The notes below the pieces were generated by a model. It saw only the letters and a list, made by a program, of their open reading frames with translations, ran no database searches and was not told the origin of the DNA. Positions 49,572 to 58,272 of a DNA stretch of 64,000 bases are shown piece after piece (within the stretch, counting starts at the first letter, position 1; each line of letters starts with the position of its first letter). The position numbers were made by a program, and so were the translations under genes. This DNA is from Planctomycetota bacterium. GTDB taxonomy: Bacteria; Planctomycetota; Planctomycetia; Planctomycetales; Planctomycetaceae. The stretch lies in assembly GCA_022600195.1 (NCBI GenBank), contig JAHZKX010000057.1, positions 1 through 64,000 of the forward strand. Reading direction: 5' to 3'.

Positions 49572-51794
49572 TCAGAGTCGGAAATGGAACGTTTTACGGA
49601 AGTAACGCCACAACCATTGGCCTGTGGTTAACTCACTGACCTGAAAACGGGCCTTGCCTCGCATGTTTGCCCGGAATAAGACTACATCTTCGTCAAGAGG
49701 GACAATCGCCTGATATGCGGTACTTGTTAATTTCTCACGACCATCCTTATCAGTTACGGTTGGTAATTCACCACCCATTTTATTAGAGAGAGTCGGTGGA
49801 ACATGATCAAGATGACCGTGAGCAACACGTTCTATTTTCGATGTATAAGTTTTATCGGGCAAATGTTCCAGTTTGAGTTCGACAGTCTGACCAAGATTAA
49901 AATCATTCCGGTATTCCTGATCAATAAATAAAACCGCTTGAAAACGAGAGTCAGGAGCAATACTCAACATATGTGTCCGCTCTTCGAGATAGCAATTGGC
50001 ATTCTTTGCATCGAGTGGGCTTCCAAACCAACGCGACAATTGTTTTTTGGAGTCTGATAACTTTGGCTCGGGCTGACTGGCCGGCGCAACGATAATCCCA
50101 CTGATTGGCGCGACCACTTTCATATTACTGAGATGTTCTTTAATTTCAGCGATTTGTTCTTCAATCGTCTCACGCTTCTCTTTTGAAACTTTGACACCAG
50201 CCTGATCTTCTAATGCCTGGTATTTTCGAATTTCCCCGTCCTGAACATCTCGATCTGTTATTAATTGATTGAGCTGATCTTCTTTTTCGATGTTCACAAT
50301 ACTTGCCAGTAGCTGGCCCTTTTCTACACGTTGACCTGGTTCAGCATACACCTGATCCAATCGACCTGTTTCTGTCGAGTAAACATGCTTCACATCATAC
50401 CCTTCTACAATGAAGGGGGCTTCAAAATGCATGGGAACAGGAATCAAAAGTATTCCAAGAATCACAGCGGCAGTGACAGTCAGCGTCGCTGAGACTTTGA
50501 AGTAATTCATGGGTTCGGTCCTCGGTGCAGAAATAATTTTGTAAATGTTATGGAATATGCCACCAACAAAAGTCACTATGGAAACGACTGCGAGTGTGAT
50601 ACCAATGCTTTGTAGATCGTATGGTTTTAAAACCGTATACAGAAAGAGCGTAATCCCGAACATAATGAACCAGCGATACACGGAAGCTGATATCGCGTAA
50701 GCAATAAACCCGAACGTGCCAGTCTCTGGCATGAAAGGATCGCGCTGCGACTCGATTCCCAGACAAACCCAGGCAAAAGTATCGCGAAGACGCTTATCCG
50801 CTTTTTGCCTTAAGTTGGGTATCTCAAGAAAGTCGCTCATCATGTAGTAACCATCGAATCGCATCAATGGGTTAGCGTTGAAGATCACCGTTGTGACCGT
50901 CGAAATGAAAAACAGGTTTAATGCCAGGTGATTCAGGAGCCCCGGTTTGGTAAACCACCAGACCCAGACGGCAATCGCCGACATGATCACCTCGATATAC
51001 ATCCCCGCGCCACCAATAATAATTCGTTGCCATTTATTCCTGAGCATCCAGGAATCTGAGACGTCACAATAGAGACAGGGGCTAAAAACGAGGAACATGA
51101 TCCCCATTCCATGACACTCTCCACCATAGTGTTTACAGGAGATACCGTGTCCAAATTCATGGATAACTTTCGCGGATCCGAGCACAAACCACATGTAAAT
51201 CAGATTCGGCCAGCCAAAAAATTGTTGAAATTCTGGTAAACGACTTCGAAAGGCTTCAAATTGCACACCAATCAATAACCAGGAAGAAACAATCAACAGG
51301 GTGAACATTGTTGTCGCCCAGGGTTTCCACATCCATTTTACGAAAGGATATATTTTCTGCAAAGAAGTTTCCGGATCCCAACCCGGAAGTCTTAGATAAA
51401 GCAGATTCTTGAAAGTGGTGAAGATTTTTTTACTTTTTTCTTCACGACGCTGTTTAATGAGTGTGACACCCTGTCCTGGACGTCCACTGGTCAACAAGCC
51501 TTTTCGATACAAGTCGGAAATCAATTGCTGAATCTCAGAGATCGAAAGCAGCAGTGTGGGATATTGTCGATGCACCTCATCTTTGATCTCTTCCGGGCAG
51601 CGTTCACCGTTCAAGAGATTTAAAATATAAAACTGCTCTGGATGAAGTCGCGTATATTTCAGTGAAACCGGATCTTTGATTACCCAGTATCCGAGACCTT
51701 TATAATGAATCCATTTGCTGATCAAATCATCGCGCACGCTCAACGGAATCGGCCGTTCGGTTGAGGATGTCATGGATTCGCTTAAAGTACTCAT
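49572..51794 (-). CDS. PqqD-like/M50 protease/HlyD fusion membrane protein
   Basis: This 740-residue protein has three modules. The N-terminal ~105 residues resemble a PqqD/RRE-like winged helix (VSLKYTRLHPEQFYILNLLNGERCPEEI), a fold that binds peptides. Next is a site-2 (M50) metalloprotease-like membrane domain with HEFGH (212-216) and the distal NPLMRFDGYY (Asp314), so all three zinc ligands are present, within about 8-10 TMs up to residue ~455. The last ~285 residues are an HlyD/RND adaptor with split lipoyl halves (VYAEPGQRVEKGQ, VAPISGIIV) and a beta-barrel. It lies between the separate adaptor and the sulfotransferase in an operon. It may cleave and export a peptide substrate. Confidence 0.85.
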   Translation of the reverse strand: MSTLSESMTSSTERPIPLSVRDDLISKWIHYKGLGYWVIKDPVSLKYTRLHPEQFYILNLLNGERCPEEIKDEVHRQYPTLLLSISEIQQLISDLYRKGLLTSGRPGQGVTLIKQRREEKSKKIFTTFKNLLYLRLPGWDPETSLQKIYPFVKWMWKPWATTMFTLLIVSSWLLIGVQFEAFRSRLPEFQQFFGWPNLIYMWFVLGSAKVIHEFGHGISCKHYGGECHGMGIMFLVFSPCLYCDVSDSWMLRNKWQRIIIGGAGMYIEVIMSAIAVWVWWFTKPGLLNHLALNLFFISTVTTVIFNANPLMRFDGYYMMSDFLEIPNLRQKADKRLRDTFAWVCLGIESQRDPFMPETGTFGFIAYAISASVYRWFIMFGITLFLYTVLKPYDLQSIGITLAVVSIVTFVGGIFHNIYKIISAPRTEPMNYFKVSATLTVTAAVILGILLIPVPMHFEAPFIVEGYDVKHVYSTETGRLDQVYAEPGQRVEKGQLLASIVNIEKEDQLNQLITDRDVQDGEIRKYQALEDQAGVKVSKEKRETIEEQIAEIKEHLSNMKVVAPISGIIVAPASQPEPKLSDSKKQLSRWFGSPLDAKNANCYLEERTHMLSIAPDSRFQAVLFIDQEYRNDFNLGQTVELKLEHLPDKTYTSKIERVAHGHLDHVPPTLSNKMGGELPTVTDKDGREKLTSTAYQAIVPLDEDVVLFRANMRGKARFQVSELTTGQWLWRYFRKTFHFRL

Positions 51795-51860
51795 ATGCAG
51801 TGAAAGTCTTTTACAAAAAAGAAAAAACGTCTGTAGTCAGTAAACTGGCAATAAAGAAAA

Positions 51861-52808
51861 CTATTTTTTTACAGATGTTTCCTGAGCCACTTTTTTACCC
51901 GACTTGTCAGGTAATATTTTCATCGTTGCCATGTAACCGGCTTTCAGAATATTCTCCAGATTTTCTACTTCAGCCCAGACACGAATCGTTTTTCCATGAA
52001 TGGGTTCGACTTCCACATCAATATAAGTAATCTTGCCGTGAAAGGTATCATCTTCTATCGGTAGACGGACACCATGAATTTCCAATTGAACTTCAACCGG
52101 TGTCCCGACACTAAATTTCCAGGAATCTTCAATATTCACATGGCCTTCCACTTTGACTCGTTTGGTGCTGACAACTTCCAATACTTCATCACCGTGACGT
52201 ACTACTTCTCCCGTAGCGCGAAACTTCTTGGTTACGATACCATCAAAGGGTGCCAGGATTTTTGTTTCTTCAAGCTGGGCATCTATTTCTGCAAGCTGCA
52301 ATTTATTCATCTCGAACTCCAATTCGGCCTGTTCAATTTGTAAATCACTTTTTTTGGCATTCAGCTCCAGGCGTTTGATATCCAGTTTTGAGATGGTGTT
52401 TGGTACGCGTCTGTTAATCTCCCGATTCATTTCCAGTTCAACGTACGAGGTATCTCTGGCCGTTTGGGAATAACGAATTTCAATGTCATTAGAAGAACGC
52501 TTTTCGGCAGTCTTTCGCGAAGCTTTTAATGAATCGCTCTTCAGTGCCGCAATGACCTGCCCTTTTTTGATTTGTGCTCCTTCGTTGGGTTCGACATATT
52601 CCAACACTCCCGGACGATCACTGCCTAAGATCACACGATCAATTAATTTAATACGACACTCATTGACAATGATTGCGGAACCCGGAACTGTTGTAACCGA
52701 TTGAGCCTTCGCCTGATTTTCTGCCTCCAGATTTTTTTCCGTCAGTATCAAACTTGAGCCGATCAGCAGCATTAAACAAAACCAGGTTTTCATCGAGATT
52801 AATTTCAT
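51861..52808 (-). CDS. HlyD/RND-type periplasmic adaptor protein
   Basis: This is a 315-residue adaptor. It has a signal peptide (about 1-29) and GAGG 8 nt before the ATG. The first lipoyl half (VEPNEGAQIKKGQVIAAL), a helical hairpin (about 95-180), the second lipoyl half (ILAPFDGIVTKKFRATGEVV) and the beta-barrel (about 200-300) follow. It is short, lacking a membrane-proximal domain. It begins the leftward operon with the M50/HlyD fusion 66 bp downstream. Two different adaptors in one operon suggest a hetero-oligomeric conduit. Confidence 0.85.
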   Translation of the reverse strand: MKLISMKTWFCLMLLIGSSLILTEKNLEAENQAKAQSVTTVPGSAIIVNECRIKLIDRVILGSDRPGVLEYVEPNEGAQIKKGQVIAALKSDSLKASRKTAEKRSSNDIEIRYSQTARDTSYVELEMNREINRRVPNTISKLDIKRLELNAKKSDLQIEQAELEFEMNKLQLAEIDAQLEETKILAPFDGIVTKKFRATGEVVRHGDEVLEVVSTKRVKVEGHVNIEDSWKFSVGTPVEVQLEIHGVRLPIEDDTFHGKITYIDVEVEPIHGKTIRVWAEVENLENILKAGYMATMKILPDKSGKKVAQETSVKK

Positions 52809-53493
52809 TACTTCATCCTCAAATCTGAATCAGTTGTATTGCTGGAAGCAAGATCACATACCCAGGCGTGATTTCTTTTTCAATCCTGGAGACAATCATT
52901 AAACGACATATAAATATAGACACTTCTGAGCCATATATCTAACGGTTCAATTACCCCGCTGACAAGCGATTTATGCTGTTGGTATAGTGTTTTTATTGGG
53001 CAGGTTCGGAACGTAACGACATGTTGAAACAGGACAGCTCGTCCGCACGAACAACACAATCAACGCATTCGTCCCACATTAACATTTGGTTTTAGGAAAT
53101 TGCCTGCCAATCTTTTCTTCAGATTGATCGTAAGTAATGACCTGATGCGAAATTATACTCCGTTCTCTTCATACGCATGTTATACTTTGAATATTTGACC
53201 GTCTCTTATTTTTGAAAGCCGTTTATAGGACTCTGTGGTCTTGAATGGGTTACACAAATCTTCCGTTTCATTTACGCAACATCGCAAAAAAATTGAGTTT
53301 ACGACGTAATGCATTTTTGCAATCGCTCTTCTTCCTTAATAAAATGATAGTATGAAAAGAGACTCCCGTTCAGGAAATAGTGTCTGAAAACACTAAATAT
53401 TGCACTTTTCTAACTCTCGTATCGTATAATTTCTGAAGAGATCGTTCTTTAGAACTCGAAGCATTCGAACTACCAAACAGGTAATCTAACTCG
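52809..53493. other. Divergent control region of the HlyD/M50/GAF cluster
   Basis: This 685-bp gap separates the leftward adaptor operon from the rightward GAF-HlyD gene. I looked for a short precursor peptide because of the PqqD-like domain. Frames at 53021-53095 (24 codons) and 53245-53355 (36 codons) exist but lack good ribosome sites. GGCAGG near 52999 and CCTGCC near 53103 could pair over about 100 nt. No known RNA is recognised. Confidence 0.4.
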
Positions 53494-55524
53494 ATGACAA
53501 GCACCCAATCGCCTAGCCAGACCCGTGAACGTGTTGTTCGTATTGCGCGGGAAATCGAAGAATTCGCTCATTCCAATGTGGCACCTGAGACATTCTTTCG
53601 CGAATTTCTCAGAAGAGTCGTTGCTGGTCTGGGTGCCACCGCAGGTGCGGCGTGGCTCATTGATGAAAGTGGTCGTCTTGCTGTCACCAGTGAGGTGAAT
53701 CTGGCAGACACCGGTTTTTATGAAGAACCGGAAGCCATCCTTAAGAACCAGCGTCTTTTATCTGATGTATTATCGACTGCAGAAGCGCGTATTTTTACCG
53801 CAGACAATGAGTCTGACATCCATTTACCAACCGATAATTTAATTGTTGTCGCAGCACTATCGATTCGAAAGAAACCGATTGGTGTCATCGAAATCTTCCA
53901 ACGATCGAATTCTCCGAAACAGGCTCATTCTGGTTATCTGCAATTCGTCGAACAGATGTCAGGATATGCCTCGCATTATCTGGAAGAACGCGAGAAAGCC
54001 AGTAAGTCCGATGCCTCTCTGGAAGTCTGGGAAGAAGTCGATCAATTCGTTCAGCAGATTCATCGCAGCCTGGACTTAACAGAAGTCGCTTCAACTATAG
54101 TGAATGACAGCCGACAACTGCTCGACGCAGATCGCGTCAGCTTAGCCATGCAATACGGCAAGAAAACTGTGATCGAAGCCATTAATGGTCAGGATAAGGT
54201 CAATAAACGGGCAAACACCGTAAGATTACTTTCAAAACTGGCCAACAAAGTACTCTCCATCCGGGAGACATTTCTCTATTCAGGTTCGGTGGATTCGATT
54301 CCTCCTCAAATTGAAGAACCACTGGCAGATTATCTGCAGGAAAGTGGGACTCGCATGATCTTGATCGTGCCACTCTTTGAGCCTGAGCCGGTTATTAAAA
54401 ACAACGATGAAGCCTTAGTTGGTCGTAAAAAAGAGGTCCCGAAAAAGTTGATTGGCGGCCTGATTATTGAACAGATCACAGACAGCCAACCAAGGCCGCA
54501 CCTGGAAAGTCGGACAGAATTATTATCGGAGCATATTTCCAGTGGTATTGCGAATTCACGCAGTTACGAAAGTATCTTCCTGATGCCCTTATGGAGATTC
54601 ATCGGGCGATGTTTTGCTGCCTTACGCGGGAAGACTTTAGTCAAAACCCTGGTGATCACCGCGATCCTCATTGCCACTGGTATTACACTGGCATTGGTTC
54701 CTTATGATTACCGTGTCAGCTGCGATGGCAGACTGATGCCTACCATTCAACGAGAAGTATTTACCAACTGGGAAGGTGAAGTGGTCGCAATTCACGTGGA
54801 AAGTGGCCAACGAGTGAAACAAGGGACCCTACTGGTTGAAATTCGTAATGAAGATTTACAGGCACAAGCGCTGGAAACACAAAACAAATTGAACGAATTA
54901 AAACTAATGCTGCTCACCTTGAATGCAAATTTACAATCTGGAAATAGCAGCAAACGACCATCTGAAGATATGATTCGGCTGCGTGGTCAATTTAATGAAA
55001 CTAAAACACAAATTTTTGGCGTGAAGAAACATCTTGAAATCCTGAAGAGTCGTCTTGATAAACTGAACGTCAAAGCCCCGATTGACGGAGTGGTCACCAC
55101 GTTTCAAATCGAACAACTCCTGAAAAATCGCCCTGTCCAGCGTGGCGAATTACTTTTGGAAATCATGGACAATACCGGTCCCTGGCAATTAGAGCTTGAT
55201 GTGGAAGAAAAGCGAATGGGACACATCCTAAGAGCCATAGATAAAAAAGGAGATGCCGACTTACCGGTTGAATTTATCCTGGCAACTTCGAACGAGGTGA
55301 CTTATAAAGGCGAAGTCAATGATATTGCCACACGTGCTAATACATCTGAAGAAAGTGGCAGTATTGTTGAACTTCATGCCACATTCAACAAAGAAAAACT
55401 GCCGAAAGATTCGTTACGTATTGGGGCAGAAGTCAGCGCAAAAATTGACTGTGGAAAACGCAGTCTGTTTTATGTACTCTTTGGCGATGTCGTAGAAACC
55501 TGTAGACGCTTCTTCTGGCTGTAA
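53494..55524 (+). CDS. GAF-GAF-TM-HlyD fusion protein
   Basis: This 676-residue protein has two cytoplasmic GAF-like sensor domains (about 18-165 and 190-360). One TM (about 383-405) follows, then a periplasmic HlyD/RND adaptor: lipoyl half (EVVAIHVESGQRVKQGTLLVEI), helical hairpin (about 450-525), second half (VKAPIDGVVTTFQ) and a beta-barrel to about 660. GAF domains bind small ligands such as cyclic nucleotides or sense redox state. The fusion would let a cytoplasmic signal act on an envelope conduit. It is divergent from the other two HlyD proteins. Confidence 0.85.
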   Translation: MTSTQSPSQTRERVVRIAREIEEFAHSNVAPETFFREFLRRVVAGLGATAGAAWLIDESGRLAVTSEVNLADTGFYEEPEAILKNQRLLSDVLSTAEARIFTADNESDIHLPTDNLIVVAALSIRKKPIGVIEIFQRSNSPKQAHSGYLQFVEQMSGYASHYLEEREKASKSDASLEVWEEVDQFVQQIHRSLDLTEVASTIVNDSRQLLDADRVSLAMQYGKKTVIEAINGQDKVNKRANTVRLLSKLANKVLSIRETFLYSGSVDSIPPQIEEPLADYLQESGTRMILIVPLFEPEPVIKNNDEALVGRKKEVPKKLIGGLIIEQITDSQPRPHLESRTELLSEHISSGIANSRSYESIFLMPLWRFIGRCFAALRGKTLVKTLVITAILIATGITLALVPYDYRVSCDGRLMPTIQREVFTNWEGEVVAIHVESGQRVKQGTLLVEIRNEDLQAQALETQNKLNELKLMLLTLNANLQSGNSSKRPSEDMIRLRGQFNETKTQIFGVKKHLEILKSRLDKLNVKAPIDGVVTTFQIEQLLKNRPVQRGELLLEIMDNTGPWQLELDVEEKRMGHILRAIDKKGDADLPVEFILATSNEVTYKGEVNDIATRANTSEESGSIVELHATFNKEKLPKDSLRIGAEVSAKIDCGKRSLFYVLFGDVVETCRRFFWL

Positions 55525-55676
55525 GGCAACCAGACTTATTGATTGGTGAAGCAACTGATTAGGGACGAATTGGTAGCAGTACACACCGACATCCGAGGAA
55601 AACTCAAAAGTAGAATGGCTACTTTGCCTGCACTCGCTTCGATAATGAGATAAATAATCAGAACACATATTAATAT

Positions 55677-57215
55677 TTAATCATGAAACCCATAGCTATA
55701 TAGCTCACAATTTTTCAAATGAAATTTTAAAGAGATCAATTTATCCTGCAATGATGAAAAACCTTCAGAGTTTCCAGAAGTAAATTGAACTTTCCCACGA
55801 ATGTCATCCCCTGTGAAAGACATTCTTGGAACGTCAGGAATACGATTTCCTGATGCGTCCAGCACATCCACATATATCGATCCCTGTTTAAATGTCTTTG
55901 CATTTAAATAAAGATGCTTTCCGCTAAATTTAATCGGTACTGTTGTAAGTACACCACCGTTTTCATTTGCATCTACGGACACAAAGCGATCTTTCTTCCA
56001 ACTCACTAATCCAATATTACAAGTGTATTTTGTTTTACGTCCGGTGTTTTTTTCACGATAAAGACATGGCGTTCCATGAGTATAATTTGCTCCACTGTAA
56101 TATAGCCTGATTTCATCTCCATATTCAAAAGCAGTGGATGCCCCGATTTGAATCCCCTCATCCCATTCTCCCTTTTTACCCCTTGGAATAATCGGCTTTC
56201 GAAATGACCGATCCCAACGAGTTAAATCTCGGGAGCTAGCAAATTGTACTTCCATGGGTCCTTCATGATTTCCATATCGAGCATTATTGTTAATTGTAAA
56301 TATCCATGGAAAAGCAATTGTGCAACTTTCATGTGGGTAGGCACTAATACCATAAAATTCTGTTCGAACCAGTTTTTGATCATCTTCCACATCAAGTAGA
56401 TGCCGCGCAGATTCAATCCGCCCCATTGCCCCGTAATCATCGCGAGCATCTGCCTTAAAAATGGGACGAGATGGTGTCCAATCTGAAAAATTTTTACTGG
56501 TGGAAAGTCCAAAACATCTGCGAATATGTCCTCTGTTATTTGTCACTAACTTTGGGAAGGCAATATATTCTTTTCGATAAGGATCATAATGCCCTGTAAT
56601 CACATCGCTAGATCTGCAAAAAGGTTTTTCATTGACTTGCGTCCAATTCAAGCCATCAGGTGATACCATAAGATGGGCTCCATGCGCTGGCTTTTGACGC
56701 CAGCAAATCATTTTGTATCGTTTTGCAGGATTCGACTCTTGATTATCTTTCATTACACTTGCGAGAAGATATCCATTCAAAACTGCATTATGCTTTGCTC
56801 CACTTTTTGCTTTCACGGTGCCCACAAGTGGTTTCTTCCAGTGAATCCCATCAGTACTTGTTGCATAGTGAGTGGAAAAGTGAGGAAACTCATCGGTGGC
56901 ATCACTGAAATACCACATTTTGAAAATATCCTCTTCCTTGTCAAACAGTACCGTGCCATAAATTTGAAGTTTCCATCCTTCGAATGGCTCTTCAGCTTTC
57001 AACAAAGGGTTATCAGGATGTTTCACGCCTTCATGAAGATTGAACGAAACATTTTTGAAACTGCTAACCAAATCTTGATCTACAAAAAGCTGAACCCGAT
57101 TTCCTGCATTATAAATAGAGTTATTGATCTGCATCTCTTCTGCAGACAAGAGCTCAGTTTGTAAAACAGATGTTATTAACAGAATCACAGAGCAGGTTAA
57201 ATAATCAATTGGCAT
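55677..57215 (-). CDS. Exported glycoside hydrolase-like five-bladed propeller (GH32/GH43-like)
   Basis: This 512-residue exported protein has a signal peptide (about 1-25). It looks like the planctomycete glycosidase-like group with five-bladed beta-propellers: LHEGVKHPDNPLL near 60, then IYGTVLFDKEEDIFKMWYF, ATSTDGIHWKKP, VSPDGLNWTQV, DDYGAMGRIESARHL. The Asp/Glu residues in these strands fit GH32/GH43 active sites, but I cannot assign a catalytic set with certainty. A C-terminal beta-sandwich (about 410-505) follows. The region is noticeably AT-rich at its 3' end. The substrate is unknown, probably a plant or algal glycan. Confidence 0.72.
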   Translation of the reverse strand: MPIDYLTCSVILLITSVLQTELLSAEEMQINNSIYNAGNRVQLFVDQDLVSSFKNVSFNLHEGVKHPDNPLLKAEEPFEGWKLQIYGTVLFDKEEDIFKMWYFSDATDEFPHFSTHYATSTDGIHWKKPLVGTVKAKSGAKHNAVLNGYLLASVMKDNQESNPAKRYKMICWRQKPAHGAHLMVSPDGLNWTQVNEKPFCRSSDVITGHYDPYRKEYIAFPKLVTNNRGHIRRCFGLSTSKNFSDWTPSRPIFKADARDDYGAMGRIESARHLLDVEDDQKLVRTEFYGISAYPHESCTIAFPWIFTINNNARYGNHEGPMEVQFASSRDLTRWDRSFRKPIIPRGKKGEWDEGIQIGASTAFEYGDEIRLYYSGANYTHGTPCLYREKNTGRKTKYTCNIGLVSWKKDRFVSVDANENGGVLTTVPIKFSGKHLYLNAKTFKQGSIYVDVLDASGNRIPDVPRMSFTGDDIRGKVQFTSGNSEGFSSLQDKLISLKFHLKNCELYSYGFHD

Positions 57216-57412
57216 GGAGAATCTCTCAAGTCATCTAAATCATTGAATATCAATTTGTGTTTTTGGCATCGCATGCCGCTTTCATTTCAGATCATATGAC
57301 CTGAAATCCCCCAGCTGGGTTAGGTCTGAATCGCTACCAATTTCGACATCGGGCCACTCTCTGCCTAGCGTGAACCAATGTACGAAGAGTCAAAGGTGAA
57401 ATCCAAGTTCAT

Positions 57413-57452
57413 AAAAAAGCTCCCTTGATCATCAGAACAAGGGAGCTTTTTT
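57413..57452 (-). terminator. Intrinsic terminator, bidirectional
   Basis: AAAAAAGCTCCCTT (57413-57426) pairs perfectly with AAGGGAGCTTTTTT (57439-57452) around a 12-nt loop. It lies directly downstream of the leftward His-rich lipoprotein gene. Confidence 0.92.
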
Positions 57453-57476
57453 CTTGAATCGTTAAACACACCGAAA

Positions 57477-58133
57477 TTACGGCTTCTCAGTTGCTTTTGG
57501 TTCTTCCTTCTTTGGTTCTTCTTTTGCAGAATCTTTCTTGGGTGTTTCTGCTTTCTTGACGTCCTTATCATCATCGTCATGACCTTTGTGGTCATCATCG
57601 TGTCCTTTATGATCGTGACCTTCATGATCGCCATGTTCTAGATCGACATGAAAATGGTCGTCGCCAATATCCAGATGAAAGTGACCTTCCAAATCAGACT
57701 CTGCTTTGATCGATTCGGGAACCGCTTTTCCTTCAGCGACAAATCGGGATGATTTCCCTTTGGCTTCCCCTTCTAAGGGCTTGGCTGTCAGTGGAATTTC
57801 ATGCTCTTTGTCACCCACTTCCAGATCGAAATCAAGCGATTCCGCTTCGATCGGAAATGCGGTTTTCGCATCGGGCCCCAAAACAAACGCCGTCAAGGTT
57901 CGACCTTTGTCATCAAACACTACTTCGAGGTGATATTGTTCTTCTCCGACTTCCAGAAGATGCCCCCCGTTTGGCCCATGCTCATGAGCATGATCATGAG
58001 CGTGTTCTGCTTCAGCAGAGGCATTTGAATCCTTGTCGCTAAAAGTCCGAGTCTCCTCTTTTGATGAACATCCCACAAATAATGCTAAACTGATACCACA
58101 CACTGCTACCTGAAACGTTTGAGAGAAACGCAT
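57477..58133 (-). CDS. His/Asp-rich lipoprotein, probably metal-binding
   Basis: This 218-residue protein has a lipoprotein signal (about 1-22, lipobox FVGCSS with Cys22). A His-rich stretch follows (AEHAHDHAHEHGPNGGHLLEV, about 42-62; HGPNGGH occurs in other metal-efflux-associated proteins). A central beta domain (about 60-150) and a second His/Asp-rich block (about 150-190) lead to a Lys/Glu/Pro tail. An AGGA ribosome site precedes the ATG, and a strong terminator follows. It probably binds Zn, Ni or Cu at the envelope. No transporter for these metals is adjacent; the POT gene is upstream on the same strand. Confidence 0.78.
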   Translation of the reverse strand: MRFSQTFQVAVCGISLALFVGCSSKEETRTFSDKDSNASAEAEHAHDHAHEHGPNGGHLLEVGEEQYHLEVVFDDKGRTLTAFVLGPDAKTAFPIEAESLDFDLEVGDKEHEIPLTAKPLEGEAKGKSSRFVAEGKAVPESIKAESDLEGHFHLDIGDDHFHVDLEHGDHEGHDHKGHDDDHKGHDDDDKDVKKAETPKKDSAKEEPKKEEPKATEKP

Positions 58134-58272
58134 TTTTCATTCCTTTATCTAAGCGTACCATTTTTTGAATTTTGATTGAACGAATTTTTGTCCCGCAGTC
58201 ACTCACTGCCTTCAGCAGATCATAGCAAGATCTCACATAAAGAAAAGCAGTTTGCAATCGTTTTGTAAAAGC

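Noticed and set aside
53021-53095. 24-codon Ser/Thr-rich frame in the same region
   Set aside because: It has no convincing ribosome site and no recognised leader. Chance is sufficient.
53245-53355. 36-codon frame with a basic, hydrophobic peptide in the M50/HlyD control region
   Set aside because: It has no good ribosome site and no leader or double-Gly motif. It is too weak to call as a precursor gene.
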